Shown: piece after piece, positions 1-13,523 of the stretch | Position numbering within the stretch: position 1 is the stretch's first letter | Layout: every line of letters begins with the position of its first letter | Assembly (NCBI RefSeq): GCF_036370855.1 | Contig: NC_088132.1 | Coordinates: 60,178,841 to 60,242,840, forward strand | Direction: 5' to 3' | DNA from: Dromaius novaehollandiae | Taxonomy: Eukaryota; Chordata; Aves; Casuariiformes; Dromaiidae | Length of the DNA: 64,000 nucleotides | Notes under the pieces: model-generated | The model's input: only the letters and a program-made list of their open reading frames with translations | What the model was told of the DNA's origin: nothing | The model's database searches: none | Translations under genes and position numbers: made by a program

Positions 1-1313
1 AGTAATTAAGGTCTGAGAGCTCCTCTAATTGTTAACGAGGGCTGAGCATGGCTGTTTCCAATCTGCGGCTTTGCATTTCAGCTACACCCAGGCTTCCTTC
101 CCTATGAGTGCACAAGCACGTGTGCCCAGACAGGACTGCCCTGGAGTGGGCAGCTGCTTGGCGGGGCTAGAAGTGGCCCCAACACATCACACTGCAGTGC
201 AGCCCGGCAGGTGCTCACCATCTCAGCTCTTGCTTACCTGGGGCCCTCCTCACTCCTGCATCCAGACAGTGCATCCGCAGCTTAAACCCCCTCTGAAACA
301 GAGATGGTTATGTACATAAACTAAGGCACACATCCAGTACTGGGATGGCTACTCCACTTTGCAGGGAGGCTGTCTGCCCACAAGCATCAGATCGATTTGG
401 GAGCTGTATTACTCACCTCCTGCAGCACTGTACGTGTTCTCTACTGCTTCCTAATGCTTGGTGCTGCCCATCCTGGGCTTTGCATATCTCTCAGCTATGA
501 CGCAAAGAAAACCTGCAGTGGCAGTCAATGAATTGTTAGTTCTGTTTTCCACTTCACAGCAGGTGTGCAGAGACCCTGAAGCAGTACACACTTGTGCCTG
601 TGGAGTTTCTTCGCTGACTGACTAGAGGCCCACTGGGACGTGACGGATGTTTCCTCCTGCATGCACAGTCCCGGCTTCATTGGCCTCCCTGTGGCAATAC
701 TCTCCCCTCGCCAGCTTTCTCGGCAAAAGGGAGAACAGCTGCTCGTGAAAGAATAGGAGTCTGGAGGAGCTCCCCCCGCCCCCCTGCCATGGGAATGGAG
801 AAAGGAAAGCTGGTGAGAGTGGGCAGAGAGGAGGGAGAGCAGGAGAGACATACCCAGTGGCGTCTGCTCCAGTCTGCCCCGCGCTACCCTGACACCAGGA
901 GAGAGGAGCAACTGAGGCTACAAACACAGTGAGCGGTGCTCAGCACCAGGCCCCTGGCCCTTCAGGAAGAACCAAATGTCTGTGCTTTAATGAGGAGTTA
1001 CTTGACGTATGCTCTATAGCAACACTCCCTCCACATGCAGGTGCTTAGGCATGTGCTGGAGCTCCCCCTCAGAAATCCCTCTCCCCTGTTTCCCAGAAGG
1101 GACCGCCTGGGCCCTAGCCTGCAGCATGCCTCTCAGGCTGTGCTCGTCCTGCAAGGCTGAAAAGGTGTGAGGTTGCTTTCATTTGCAGTGAGCACAGCCA
1201 AGGGAGGCTGTTTGGGCCATACAACCTGACCCCAGACTTTTCACAAGTCCACTTGGTCCACGGTTTATAAGAATTTCTTCACTAATTTTCACTGAATCTC
1301 TTTGCTAAGAGGC
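1..1313. other. Unique non-coding DNA, nothing recognised
   Basis: I see no gene, RNA or repeat family in this stretch. Short frames on both strands overlap one another and show no domain, signal peptide or credible exon boundaries. A purine-rich patch lies at about 760-860. The DNA is moderately GC-rich and probably intergenic or intronic. Confidence 0.6.
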
Positions 1314-1365
1314 CCTTGAATATCTCCATGGGCAGCCTGTTCCAGCACCAATTGCCCTATTCACA
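1314..1365 (-). mobile_element. CR1 LINE scrap, antisense
   Basis: This resembles the reverse complement of the CR1 3' region. The phrase 'gaatatctcca' is followed by 'gcctgttccagcacc', matching the conserved CR1 stretch around 'gggcaacctgttccagtgc'. The usual bases between these two blocks appear to be deleted. CR1 is the dominant LINE of birds and other sauropsids. The copy is short and diverged, so the boundaries are approximate and the assignment is moderate. Confidence 0.45.
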
Positions 1366-4300
1366 CACCTTCTAGAAAGCAGCAAGAGTCCTTGTCTGAG
1401 GCAATTGCACTTTGCTGTCTCAGCCTGGGGAAAAGTGAACTATACCCCTTGACCTGAGCTGTCTGTATCTTGAAGGTATAAATACGAAGCATTTTCTGTG
1501 ACAGGTTCTGAATCAACTGAACTCTCTCTCAGTTCTTTCTTTTGCCTCATCTGGAGCTCTCTCCTGTTGCTGTGGTTTTCAATGTCATGTGGAAATTCTC
1601 GTATTCTGGAGACCATCCCTCTTGCTCCATTCACCACCTGGTCTGGTGCAAAGCGGTAACTTCCATCCCAGCATCAGCCAATGAAACCAGACTGCAGGGT
1701 GTCAGAGTAATTTTCTCTTTCTCTGCACCTGAAGCACAGCCAGCTCTGAGCAGGAAGGCATTACGAGGCAGTTACCAATGCACAGCTCAGTGCAATGGGG
1801 ATAGGAAGACATTTTCTACCACTGCATCAGGAACATGACAGGTAAAACGGAACATGGCATTTGCAGCTGTGTAGAAAAAAATCTCCTTCACTGTAAACCA
1901 CGGAGTCAGCATGGACTGCAAATACCCAGACCTCTGCTCATCCATCCTTCTGCACGTATTGACTGACTGGTCACATCTGAAGCACAGCACTATACACTTG
2001 ACCTTCCATGGTGAGGGTGGCTGCCCCCCCTGCACTGCCCATCATCCTGTCACACATGGCAAGGCTTGTTTCTGGCCACCCAGATATGACAGCTTTCAGC
2101 ATTGCAAGTGATGGAAATATCCTTGATATGCTTATGTCTGAGCTCTCTCATTTTCTTGCCTGATGCAAGCAGCCAAGTATGTCTGACTAGACTTATTCTC
2201 CAGGTAACACCTCCATGCTATCATGCTCCACCAGAAGCAATCTGCTTCAGACATCACTGATTAGTATCATTTCTCTTATTCTGAGTTTCACCATGACATC
2301 ATGCCTCTTCCTGGTGTGTCAGGTGGGATCCCTAAGTGAGACAGGAAGGACTGTGGTGGCTTTCAGCTGTCCCTCAGCTTTCTGCAACTGCAGGCATTCA
2401 ACTGAATTTTGTTTTCCTAAGCTCAGATTTCCCAGTGGTGCCAACATTTCTTGAAGATGAGGTGTAACTTTGGGAAGTAAAACATCATTCCTAATATATT
2501 TTCCAAGTCAGTGCCATTGCCTAGCAGCCACAAGCCATGGATTGCTAACCATTTCTTCAGAGCTATGTTGGCCATCCATGATTAATACGATCAAAATATC
2601 ATAGCTCAAATTCCAGATGTCACTTTTACCTGGCTTCCATTAAATTAGTACCAAATATCATCCACTGAAAAAATCATCTATTTCAGAAGAATTCAGTCCT
2701 TATTCAGCTGTTCTAAATCTGCTGTGATGTGTAGTAAAGTTCTCCATATGCTGCTCTTTGGCTCTTCCACGTCATTTGCCCAACTGTAGTCAATATTGGT
2801 ATTTTATTTTATTTTGTTTGTTTATTAGAAGCACTCAGTTTCTTTGTTCAGAATAGGTGTCAGGCTCAGTGGTCAATCATTTTCTGCATTTCCTTTGCTA
2901 TCCTTTTCAAAACTAAACATCATCATAGAACTAGAGGAATACTTGAAAAGTTCTGCAAATTTTGGCCTCAGTAAACCAAAATTAGTTTCATCTACATTTG
3001 TTGAATTTGCTTCCTGGGAATGTTTTAGTAAATACTAGCAGCACATTATCAAAGAGAAGTGAATTTGAAATAATTCTGACAGAACTTTCAGCAAAGTTAA
3101 TTAAAAGCTCATAATTGTGCCTGTTTGCAGTCAAAATCATATTTTAGGAATTAAACATATACAGCAAGACAGCAGAAACATTTCTCTGTATTATTTTGTG
3201 CCTAGTTAAGCATTACTAATATACTTCAAATGTCAAATACTTGGAACAAGCAATTCACAATCAACAGACCAAGAATTTTTTATAGAATCTGATTTCTTCT
3301 ATAACTAATTCTGAATAGCAAATGCATTCAAGAAAGTCACAGCCATGAAAAACAGGTAAAATGGAATAAATTGCTGGTTTTATCCGATTTGTAAAAATCT
3401 ACATAATTGCGTATTTTGCGATGCATATAGAAAGTACAAATGGTGCCTGTAAAACAGAAGTACTTGGCCTCCAGGTGAGCTATTTACTGCTTCACAGACA
3501 TCTTCCTGCAATGAAGTAATCATTTTCAGGATGCTGAGAAAAATATTACTACTATTCATCGGCTTCCATGTTTCTTTTTCCCTAGGCATATGAACCACAT
3601 TTACTCTGAAAATGTCCCATCTCCATGACACCAGCACCAGTGGAGGAGATGGGATCCTGGGTTGCCCAGCCCAGTGCTCTCCCACCGTCCTTTCTCTCCG
3701 TCCTGGCAAATCAGCAGCGAGGTGCTGGGATAACTGACCAACTCCCTATTTGCGTCCTGCTTTTCATTTTCAAACTGCTTGCCGGCGGGAGGCCGGGCTG
3801 CCTGCAATCTGTGCTGACGGGAGCCCGTGCAGAGCCCATCGCCAGGCCTGGCAGTGGCGAGAAGCAGATGGTGCCGTGTTCCTGCAAACTCCCCTTTCTG
3901 AGGTGTCCTGTTCTGCCCAGCACAGGCGGACATCAAAAGCCGATATTGCTCTTTGGCAGTAGCATTCGCCAAACAGCCTGGGATGTGACAATTTTGTGTG
4001 TGTCTACTGCAGCTTTTCCCCTCCCTGGTTGCCCAAGAGGTTTTGTCCATGGAAATTTTAGTTTAAAAAATAAGGAAGTGCAGGTCCTACTTGTTGGACA
4101 CAAACACGATGCCATATGGCTCGGGAGAAGCATGCTCTGACACAGGAGCGCGGCGTGTCCTACCTCCAGCCCCAAGAGTGGGGGTGCATGTCAGCCAGCA
4201 CCCTGCCTGACAGCAGTCTTCAGGGACGTGTGCTAGCTGCACACAAGCCAAGCCTCATTATAAGACAACAGAGATAGACCCATAGAAAAACATGTCTATG

Positions 4301-4507
4301 GCCAGGCTGGATTCCTTGAGGATCCCCAGCAAACAGCAGGCATGTGGCCACCCCCACAAGGACCCGCGTGTCTGTCGGCTCTCATTACACAGACTTCAGC
4401 ACAGGAGAAAGGAGAAAAATGCGAAAGCACTGACTGTGCATCAGGGAACAGAGAAGGGCAGTTTGCCCTTTCTGCTGCCAGCACAAGGGACTCTGTCCCT
4501 CAGGAGC
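1366..4507. other. Unique non-coding DNA
   Basis: No supported gene. The left part (about 2200-3600) is AT-rich, with a small ATTTT-type simple tract near 2800-2826. The part from about 3620 to 4200 is GC-richer and carries overlapping frames on both strands (up to 171 codons) that look like composition artefacts. No repeat family was recognised. Confidence 0.6.
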
Positions 4508-4586
4508 ATTGATCTTGAAGTCAACAGGATTAGGCACCTGCTGGAAGTTAAGCAGATGCTTACCTGTGCAGCTGGATCAGCACCAG
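4508..4586 (+). mobile_element. MITE-like sauropsid repeat fragment
   Basis: The sequence has the form 'ttgaagtcaacaggattagg', then 'cacctgctggaagttaagca', then 'gctggatcag'. These phrases resemble palindromic, MITE-like repeats that I recall as common in birds, crocodilians and turtles, with the pattern 'gaagtcaatgggagttaggc' and 'gctggatcagggcc'. A related reverse-oriented fragment lies at 28787-28825. I cannot name the family without a repeat library. The copy is diverged and not flanked by visible target duplications. Confidence 0.4.
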
Positions 4587-4881
4587 CTCCATGTGTGGGT
4601 GAGCACTGACTAATGACTCTTGTGATGGTGCTAAAGAAAAGCAGACAGACATACGGATGGGGTCAGCTGAACTTCCAGGCATCCACCAAAACATTTGCAA
4701 TAGCCCAATACCTCAAAGCAATTATATGTATATTTTTGAATGAATATATATTTGGGGAGGGCAAAAAAAAGAGACATAGTTCAGCTCCAAAGACCTACAC
4801 ACAGAGGGGCAGCATAGCTAATGCTTGTGCTCACTCTCCCCAGTAGCTGCAAACACCCTTGGCTCTTCATAGCCTTTGCCT

Positions 4882-4966
4882 TACATGCATGCACGCATGC
4901 ACACATGCATATCCACACACACACACAGATATAAATATATATATATATACACATATATATATATAT
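4882..4966. repeat. Compound CA/TA microsatellite
   Basis: An alternating purine-pyrimidine tract runs from 'catgcatgcacgcatgcaca' through a (CA)n run and two (TA)n runs separated by 'cacat'. Such tracts are length-polymorphic, and the CA/TG part can adopt Z-DNA while the TA part melts easily. There is no sign of a gene around it. Confidence 0.9.
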
Positions 4967-5565
4967 CCTTCACATTACTGGTGTGAAGTTAGTCCTGAAT
5001 ATTTGTGTGGGAGTAGGTCAAAGGAGTGAGAGAACAAGCTTCCTGCTTTGACGGCCTCTCCAGGGGAATCTGCTCCTGAGCGCAATGGGAAGAAGGGATG
5101 CAGCAGTCCTGTGACCTCCTTCCCCGGCTTGTTGTGGATGACCATGTGAGTCACCCCAGCACGGCGCTCCGTGACTCCGATGGGCATCTACACAGCAGGT
5201 GGCCTGTATGTCTGTCTGTTACATTTTTAACATTATGTGCTCCAGTTGCAGCTTAAAAATGACCAAGCGATCTTTATTCTAAATGCAAGAAGTGCATTTC
5301 ATTTGCATAGCTCTGATGGGATTAAAGGAGGCATTAGAGTAATTAAGGTCACTGGGGTTTGCCATTTGCTTAATCCCTAAATCCAGCTCTGCTCCAACAT
5401 TATTCAGTAATATCATGGGGCAAAAGGTCACTGCAACAATATATGCCTGTCTAACCTTCCATCATAAAGAGATAAATGATTTTTGGACAGTTAAAAGGAA
5501 TAAAGGCAGAATGCTTTGTGTGCACAGCATAGGCGCAAATCAGTGACACCACCACACCTGCAGAC

Positions 5566-5584
5566 AAGGTAGGTAGGTAGGTAG
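5566..5584. repeat. Short GGTA tetranucleotide repeat
   Basis: Four tandem copies of a GGTA/AGGT unit. This is an ordinary microsatellite, too short to be strongly unstable. Confidence 0.85.
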
Positions 5585-7341
5585 AAGCAGCCCCTCGCGC
5601 AGCAGGTGGCACACAGAAGACAGTAGGAGCCATAAAGAGCTGTGTCTCCATGGGTTTGCAGCACAGGCAGGTTTTCATATGTTACAGGTGAGAGCATGTC
5701 CTGGATGTGACAATGGCAGACTTAGACCGACATGCATGGTTTGTTATGAATGGTTTTTGCACTTTGCACTGGTAATGTGAAAATGATAGAATATAACAAA
5801 AATTGTCATGATGCCGCACTGTTTTCCTTTCATTGTTCTGACACCTGACTTCAAAAAAAAAAACAAAGAAGCAACTTTTCCTGCTTTCAAAATTCTAGGT
5901 TTGGTAAAATCAAAAATATTTAACTAAGGAGAATATAAGAAATGAATACATGTGAAATTTTAAGTTTCACATTTGTAATACTGCTATTTGAAGAAAACTA
6001 GAAAAAAGGAAAAAAAATGCCTATGACCATGTGTGTCAGTGAAAATCTGTTTTATAAAGGACATATACATTATTTTCCACATAGACTTCACAAGAAACTT
6101 TGCCTCAGATACCATCTGAATCCAAAGCAAACCATGTATCATACTATCTCTTATGTTTATCTGTTTTTTTCTGGTTCTAGATGGGAAGATTTATAATACT
6201 TTTTATGCACAAGAGTTTATATGGTTTCGGGAAAAAAACCCCAAATGATCCACATCCTACGTAGGCATTGCAGTAAAGTTCTTTCAGAGTTTAAAATACT
6301 AAATGATCCCTCTGTTAAAATGATAGTAATAAATGCACAGGCAGCATTTGGAAGATATTGTATTGTTGAATATTATGTGTTCTTCTCAGTAAGCTTGCAG
6401 CAGTTATTCCTTTTAATTAAATCTACATGCATTTCATACTGCTGAAGGCCTTAACTCCCAAGGCTTCATTGTTATTGGTAACCCAAAGCTGCTCTGATTC
6501 AATTGGAAGAGCCCTAAAACAGAATTATGCTGACTGAAACTACTCTGGGGACCTAAAAGCATGTATATTTTCCCTTTCACAAGTTCAGTTAGCTCCAAGG
6601 CAAATGGACAGATTGTACTGGGTGTATTTTTCTATTAATATCGTTTAGAGCTAATTCACTGTAAGTTATGTCACTTTGAAGGAATCCTTTAGTGGCACTC
6701 CAGCACGCGGTGCCAGAGGAATAGGTGCGTCGCCAGACAAAAATAAGCTTTGCAGAACTCTCGGCCAGGTAATTGGTTCATAACAATATTTTAGTGATGA
6801 TCCTGTCACTATTTTGTACTTGACCCATCATGTCTCTGAGGTCTCTCCATTGGCCAGTTCAAATCTCCAAGCAAAATAAAAGGAGCTAAAGGATAAAGAA
6901 AAAAATGGATTTGAAACTGAGTGGGATAATTGAAATAGTTTTAGCCGTGCTATGGATGAAGAAATAGTGGATTCAGAAGTAACTGAAGCAGCTTGAGCTG
7001 TGCTAAATGCTGTCAAAAAGTTGTCAGGTTTTCTCAAAACAGCTTTGGTGACACACCTGTCCCTGGCTGTGACCCATATGTGGCTCCAGTCCTGTGTCTT
7101 ATGGAGTGGAAAATGGTCTCACAGTACTGGGACAATATGTACAAGTGGGAATTAAAACACCAGCAACACATTTCTTTTCATGCCATAGATAAACAAGAGT
7201 TAGAAGGAATTATTTTGCCTCTAAGCTCTTTGGGACAATAAACATACAGCGCTGGAAAGAGCAAGGCTTCAGCCTGTGGCCAGGTCTCTACATGCTGCAA
7301 CACAGATAAATGGAAAGGAATGAACTGGGGGTTTCTGTAGT

Positions 7342-7353
7342 GGGGGGGGGGGG
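7342..7353 (+). repeat. G12 homopolymer
   Basis: Twelve consecutive G residues are followed by CGG and preceded 15 bases upstream by a G5 run. The region could form a G-quadruplex on the plus strand. Homopolymers of this kind are also prone to sequencing error, so the exact count should be treated with caution. Confidence 0.8.
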
Positions 7354-10300
7354 CGGTTCGTGTGTTACTGTGCACAGCTTCACCCCCAGGATGGACTGTC
7401 TGGTGAGCCAAACCACGGAAGAGAGGGGACAGGTGGGAAGGCCTTTTCCTAGCCTCTGGCTTGCCAATTTGCATTTACATAGAAGAACAACTTTTGTCGA
7501 CTTTCCTGTCCCTATTGCTTTTCTTTTCATCCTCAACCACCCTAGATGAAAGCATGTCTCCACTGCGGGCAAACTCATGCCCAGCTCTTGCGCAGAGGTG
7601 CGTGTTCCCACGCTCTGTGTCCTCCCTCCCCCAGCACACTGGTGCAAGGCTGATTTCAGGAGAAGCCCAATGAGCAGAAACTGGCCCTGCCTGGCTGGTC
7701 CAGGGAGCTTTAGCTGAAAGAACTCAAATCATCCCTGCACTGCACCAGGCTATAAACAGACCAACACAGCAAGAAGAGAAAACCGAGCCAACCTGATGTA
7801 TAATGCAATGAGTGCTGAGCCACCCTGCTGATGCACAGGTTGCGCTGGTGTTTTATTCACTAGCACAAGCCAAAGGTATAATCTAGCCCTGAAGAAAGAG
7901 CCCTGTGTAGCAATGCTGTCATGTGCATGGGATGTTAGTTAGCTTGCTGTTCTTATAGCATGGTTTTGAATGAGTACAGCAACACTGCTTCTGAGTGCGC
8001 TCACGCCTCTTTGTTTATGCCCTCCTGCCTCCTGAAGCCCTTCTGCTAAGACACCCAGGGACTAGCAAGCGGAATTAATTTCCAGAGGCAAATGTAGGCT
8101 GAATCTGCAAAAACCTGAGGATGCCTCCCCACGCTGGAGCTTCGCAGTGAGCCAGGCCCTGTTCCCAGCAGTGACATCCGAAGGCGCAGGAGGCTGTGCC
8201 GAAGGTGCTCGGGGTGTGGGCGTGCTGCGCTGTGCAGGCATGGCAAGGCTGCAGTATCCCAACCGCACGATTGCAACATTTTCTCCACCCAACAAGCCAA
8301 AGAGACAGGTATTTGGGGATTAGCTTATTTTTTTAAAGAAATCTTCCAAGTAAATGAAGAAGAAAAAGGAATGTGCAGAATGTTTGAAAGGATGCAACTT
8401 CACAAATATAAAATAAACAAAGAACAGTGCGTTGTGGAACAGGGAACTTCTGAATACTTTTCTTAATCAAAGAGATATCAACACTACTTTTTGGCCCCTG
8501 ACTGTTCCCAGCATCGCAAGAAGAGTAGTTGGGAATTCTGTTTTAAGTAAACAGCATCTGCCATTTCCATGGGCTGTCTGAAAGTGCTGACTAGCTGGTA
8601 AAGAGATTAGCACTGTCTGACTTCTCTGCTAACAACCGATTCATTACCCAGGCTTGGCAGTGCCTTTGTAATTGTCAGTTATAAACGCTGACATTCTTGA
8701 ATATTGTTCTTCAGATGTAAACAATATTTATTTGAAGGGTACCGTGGCCATTGTTTTGATCTCGCAAGTTCAGGTGAGTTTTATCTCATTTATCTCATTG
8801 TGAAAAGAAAACAGCGTTTAGGAGAAAAGAATCAAAACAAGTTTTACCTTAGATGGCACGTCCGTTTCACAGCTAATGCATCATTATAATTCTCTCTCTT
8901 AAAAGGGCATATTTTAAACCATACACTTGAAATTTAAGAAAGTATCTTGACTGAGTCAGCCTCTGATTGGTAAAGCTGCCTCATATTGGGTCTCCTCTTT
9001 TGGAAAACACTAAGCAACTCTTCTGAGTGCTGAAGAGTGACTTCTAAGCAGTTGTGAGCACTTCCATGGCCAGAAAAAAAATTGAGATGCAAAATTTTAG
9101 ATGATTCCAGATTCTTATCAGTAAAAAACAAATGCAGAAAGGGCACAGTTATGTTCTCTCTATGATTTGTTTATATAGACTATATACTGAATAAAGGAAG
9201 TGCCTTTACTGAAATTCTCATTAAGTTTATTCTTTTCATTGTCTTTTAAATTACTCTAGGAAAAATGTCCTCATGAAAATCATAAGCATTTGATTGCTTT
9301 TGCTTAAAAATATCAAATAACAGAGATGTGTTTTTATTCCGCATTCCCCTATTTTAATTTCTTTATGCTTTATACTACATCTCTGCTGAACAGATGGCAG
9401 CTAGCTCCTGACAACGATATTTCACTAGTCTTGGCAGGATGATGATGGTTCAATCAGCCATTAATCCCACAGCAGATAACGGCTGAAAGTACCGGATCAG
9501 GTCACTCTTGTTGACCAGATTGTGCAAATCTGTACGCTTTTTTCACTGATTCCTTTGAGAGCTTTTTAATTTGAATATGCAACATTCAAGTGTCCCTCAT
9601 TCTGAACCTCATCACAAATATTCACTCTGTTCTCAGATGATCCTCACATCTGGTGAAAAAGTCTTTGCATGAAAGATAAAAATTGTTCTCAAAAAAAAAA
9701 ATTGCTGCTGGGCCCACAGTTTGTCCCACGCTGTGGAGGCAGTGCTCGGCCACCCCGCCACAGAGCCGCCAGGCCCACAGCTCACCCCACACTGCGTCGG
9801 CAGCCCCAGGCCATCAGCACCTTGCAGCCTCCGCTCCCTCCCCATTCTCCCGTGTGGGCACCAGCTCCAAAGGAAACCGGGTTTCCAAGAGCCAGGCATG
9901 GAGACCTGATCAAGGAGGCATCTTGCCTCCGTTTGATTGACTCTGCGTTTCTTTTGAAACTCCTTCAGGCTCCTGAGTAACCCCTGTCCTTCAGGGGCCT
10001 TAGGTTGACTAGAAATGAGAAAATCAAATCTGATGACAGCACTCAATTGGAAACACACCCCAGCTCACTCTCTCTTTGTCATGCATCCAACTTTGAAATG
10101 TCCCGCTTTTCTAAACACCATAATTTCAAGCAATTTCTTTACAGGAAAAAAGTAACTAGTGAGAAATGAGAAGAGCAGACCATTGATCAACACTGCTATT
10201 TTACTTCTTATCTAAACAGGGAAAATACTCAATAATTTTACATGCCTCATTTCTTTCCTGGCTACTTGTATTTTACCTTTTTTCTCATGATTATCTGGAC

Positions 10301-10931
10301 ATTGAACAATCTGTCTCTCTAATGAATATAGACAGCAGTGGTAGGTGGGGAGTTGCTTATTTGCATCTTTTGCACTTCTATGTGAAATTCATTACCAGCT
10401 TATGTTACAGTGAAAGCCTCTTGGAAGGCGGTCAAAACATTTGCAAACCCACGCTGTCACAGCCTGATGAATACTGCACACAGGTCCGAATTGTGAAGTC
10501 ATTATTCAGCCCTTACCCTGGCAAAACTCTTCACGCAGCCAGCGGTGGGGAAGGAGTTCAGGTCTGCAATCAGAGCCGTTCAGCCCTGAGCCATCGCCTC
10601 CTTGCAGCAACAGCTGCAGCTTCAACAGCTGATTGAGAAACTCTCAGATTTAGCAACTGCCTCAGAGAGTCAGGTAAACAGGTACTCCAACAAATGCACA
10701 CACAAAGAAACTGTGGAATGGGATTTTTAAATGCATTCAGGAGTCACCTAACACTGCTCCTGTTTAAGTCAAAGGCTGAGGCTTACCGCCAGGCTCAAAG
10801 CAGGCAGAGGTAATCCAAGGCATTCAGACAATCTCCCCTGGTGGAGCAAGGGAGGCTTAGCAGTCCTGTTGAATCACTTTCCTGATTTTAGCCTGGCCCT
10901 GCAGACTTCTGTCAACACCTGTGAAAACAGC

Positions 10932-10978
10932 AAAAAAAAAAAAAAAAAAAAGAAATAAAATAAAAAAGCAAAACAAAG
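10932..10978 (+). repeat. A20 run and adjoining A-rich tract
   Basis: Twenty uninterrupted A residues are followed by AAATAAAATAAAA-type A-rich sequence. There is no poly(A) signal just upstream and no recognisable retroposed body, so I call it a simple tract and not a retrocopy tail. Confidence 0.8.
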
Positions 10979-11669
10979 AAGCAGCAGCATTTAGCTGTGC
11001 ATAGAAAATATTAACATCCTTAGGCCATGCCATACAATGGAGAAGAGAGGTGAGGAGCCTCCCACCAGACGCTGGCACCCACAAGCATTTCCCACGGAGC
11101 TGCCGGTGCTGGCTGCCTGTCGCCAGAAACCCTGCATCCCGGGCTGCCCGCACCCCGGGGCCTGGGCCAGAGCAACACAGAGGTAAGTTCCTGCCAATTT
11201 GCCATCGGCTGTTTGATAGCTGTGTTCAGCCCAGATGCCTTTGGTTCAGCCTGGCCCATCGCCGTCCTCCTGAAACGGTCGCCGGAGGAGCTGTGGCTCT
11301 GTTCTCGCACCAAGGACTTGTCCGGATGCTCCCACTCCTCTGGGCGCTCCTGGAGAAGGAGCTCATAGCGTCCCAAACCCACATGCACAGCCTTGCTGGA
11401 ACAGCAAGGTTTAGGTCTTGACTGGGATGTTCCCGAAGTTCAAGGCTATTTGGACCCCAAGTTCTGGCATAAGCATATTTTCTTTCTTTTTTAATACATC
11501 CCACCAACATAAATGGCCCCTCTGAAATATCCACCCTAGTCAAGTATCTGCCTACATAAAGTCAAGGCCGGATTTTCTCCAAACACATTTTCTGGCTCCA
11601 GCTAAGCAAAGGAAACAGCACCCCCCGTAACGCCTGGGGCTCAGCCAGCAAAGACCTCCCTGGGGTCCC

Positions 11670-11825
11670 ACAGCCGTGCCCAAGAGAGAAACTGCAGGAT
11701 GTAGCCTCGGGGTAACCCGGCCGGGGCTGCGTCAGCCTCGCGCCAGGAGTCAGGCAGCGCAGGGGCCGTGTGGCCGGATCCCGTCCCCCCCGGCTGGCCG
11801 GCCGGCACCGCACGAGGGGAGAGGG
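11670..11825. promoter_or_regulatory. CpG-rich patch (possible small CpG island)
   Basis: By eye there are about 16 CpG dinucleotides in roughly 150 bp, with runs such as 'cccggccggggctgcg' and 'ggctggccggccggcaccg'. This is far above the surrounding density, because CpG is normally depleted in vertebrate DNA. Unmethylated CpG patches often mark promoters or orphan regulatory elements. I see no TATA box or convincing first exon next to it, so promoter function is inference only. Confidence 0.35.
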
Positions 11826-13454
11826 CTGCCCGCTCAGAGGCTGAAGCTGGCCTCACCAAAGTGGTCCAAATGGATGTTTATGGAAGAAAATGCACCCCCC
11901 GCCCTGCCCGGACGCTGAGGGTCCATCTTATTTGATGTGTTTGTATATAAACCTGTATTTCCGACAAGGCTGTTTCCTGTTAGGGCCTATTAAACACTAT
12001 TCCTGGTGCCCTGGCTTCCTGTGTTTGAAAGACCTGAAGGCTGTTTGTCATTTTTCCATATCTACATACCCTAACCTAAGCAATGGTTCATTTACAGATA
12101 CATGAAATAAATGTAAACAATGACAAATATACTTACAGTAACAAGTATGCAGAGAGATGACCGGAATAAATCAAAATGCACAAGCACTCTTTGCAGAAGC
12201 CAGAAACCTTCCAGAAAACTAGCATTTCAATGTTTAGGAGAAAACTGAAATAAACTATAGGGACTATAGACTTCCATAACTTGAGAATTTTGTAATAGCT
12301 GCCCTAAACCTCCTTAATGTAAGAAAGCATATATCAAAAAATAAGCAAATTCTATTCTATTTATAAACACGGCTACTATCTAACGATAGTTTTCACAGAC
12401 TTTTTGTATGTCGTGGGTTGACTTTTCTATGTCTATTATCTTCTCCTTCCTGATTCCCAGCTAGCCTTAATTCCCTTGACGTTGTAAACACTCTGTGCAT
12501 TTGGGGTATATATTTCCTCATGATAAACAGGTGGAGCAGCAAATCAATTTTTCTTCCTAAGAATTTCCCTGCCATTTTACAAAGAGTTTTCCATAAGGCT
12601 TTTCTAAGAGATACAAAAAAAATACACCTGTCCGAATTGCAGATTTCCCTGCAGTCTTCCAGTTCATCATCTGCAATCCCTGCAGTGTTTCTGCATAAAG
12701 CTTGTGAGCAGCTCCAGCAGGATTTGCAAAACTCAGAACAGGACTGCTTACAGATATGGGTGCATCCAGTGCTCGTGGAGGTCAACAGTACGCTGGAAAT
12801 CTTCAATTGCTACTAGGAATACCCTATCCATGGAGTAGTTAGGGATGTAAGTAATGTCACCCCGGACATCTGATAGGTCCTTCGTGTTTGGGTTCTGTTA
12901 GCCAAAAGTTCACACTGTACAGCAGAAGGTACACGTGCCATGTGGCACATTACCTAAATTAAGTTGGGAATATAGTTGGACAAACCCAAGTCCTTCACTT
13001 GGATGAAAGAACATCCTGTGATATGCTCACCAATGTGATCTATGAGTATTTATAAATCATTCGCAGACCAAGAACAATTTCCTGCTGGAATTCATGACTG
13101 GTTTGGAATAGGAGTGAAATTCAAAATTTCACAATCTGTTTACAAACAATCTGCAAACAGTAAAAAGGGCCAAAGTAATGTGTGTGTATCCATTGCAAAT
13201 TATTAGTTCACAATTAGCTGCACATGCATAGATAGTTTCAAGTTTAGTTTTGAAAGAAATCACAGCCTTAAAGACTAGAATTCTCTTTCACTTGCTTTTC
13301 CACTGAAGTAGTTATGTTGACAAGGACCCAGTAAGTTGAAAATATTTAAATGCCATTGCATAAAATAATCAATGAATAAAATATGCTTACATGGAAAAAT
13401 GCTTACATGTTTCACTCCTATTCAATTATTTTTGTCACACATAAATATAGGAAT
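11826..13454. other. AT-rich unique non-coding DNA
   Basis: No gene, RNA or clear repeat. Two overlapping frames on opposite strands near 12393-12816 (137 and 98 codons) have no recognisable domain and look like shadows of one another by chance. Confidence 0.6.
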
Positions 13455-13523
13455 GAAATCCTGGCTCTGTTGAGGTCATTGTGAGTTTTGTCACTGACTT
13501 CAGTGGGGCTCAGGATTTCCCCC
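13455..13523. mobile_element. Palindromic MITE-like repeat
   Basis: This 69-bp element starts with 'gaaatcctgg' and ends with its near inverse 'ctcaggatttc'. The outer nine bases pair perfectly, and the inner arms ('ttgaggtc' against 'gacttcag') pair imperfectly. It closely resembles a palindromic repeat I recall from sauropsid DNA ('gaaatcctggccccattgaa' and its mirror). A half copy of the same pattern occurs at 53790-53825. Terminal inverted repeats without coding capacity fit a non-autonomous DNA transposon remnant. Confidence 0.55.

Larger units (their letters stand above)
4967..11669. other. Unique, largely AT-rich non-coding DNA
   Basis: No supported gene in this stretch. AT-rich zones (about 5720-6700 and 8300-9680) alternate with GC-richer patches (about 8110-8260, 9720-9900 and 11050-11340). 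The patch at 8110-8260 has a modest number of CpGs. Small tracts inside are listed separately. Frames of 100-141 codons here sit in the GC-rich patches on both strands and have no recognisable product. Confidence 0.55.

Noticed and set aside
3625-4140. 171-codon plus-strand frame
   Set aside because: Several other frames on both strands overlap it across the same GC-rich stretch, and no protein family, signal peptide or splice structure is evident.
10838-10856. CTCF-like motif around 'cccctggtggagca'
   Set aside because: It matches only the core of the motif and lacks the flanking GC-rich positions. Too weak without binding or conservation data.
10932-10978. A20 run as a retrocopy tail
   Set aside because: No poly(A) signal just upstream and no recognisable retroposed body or target duplication.
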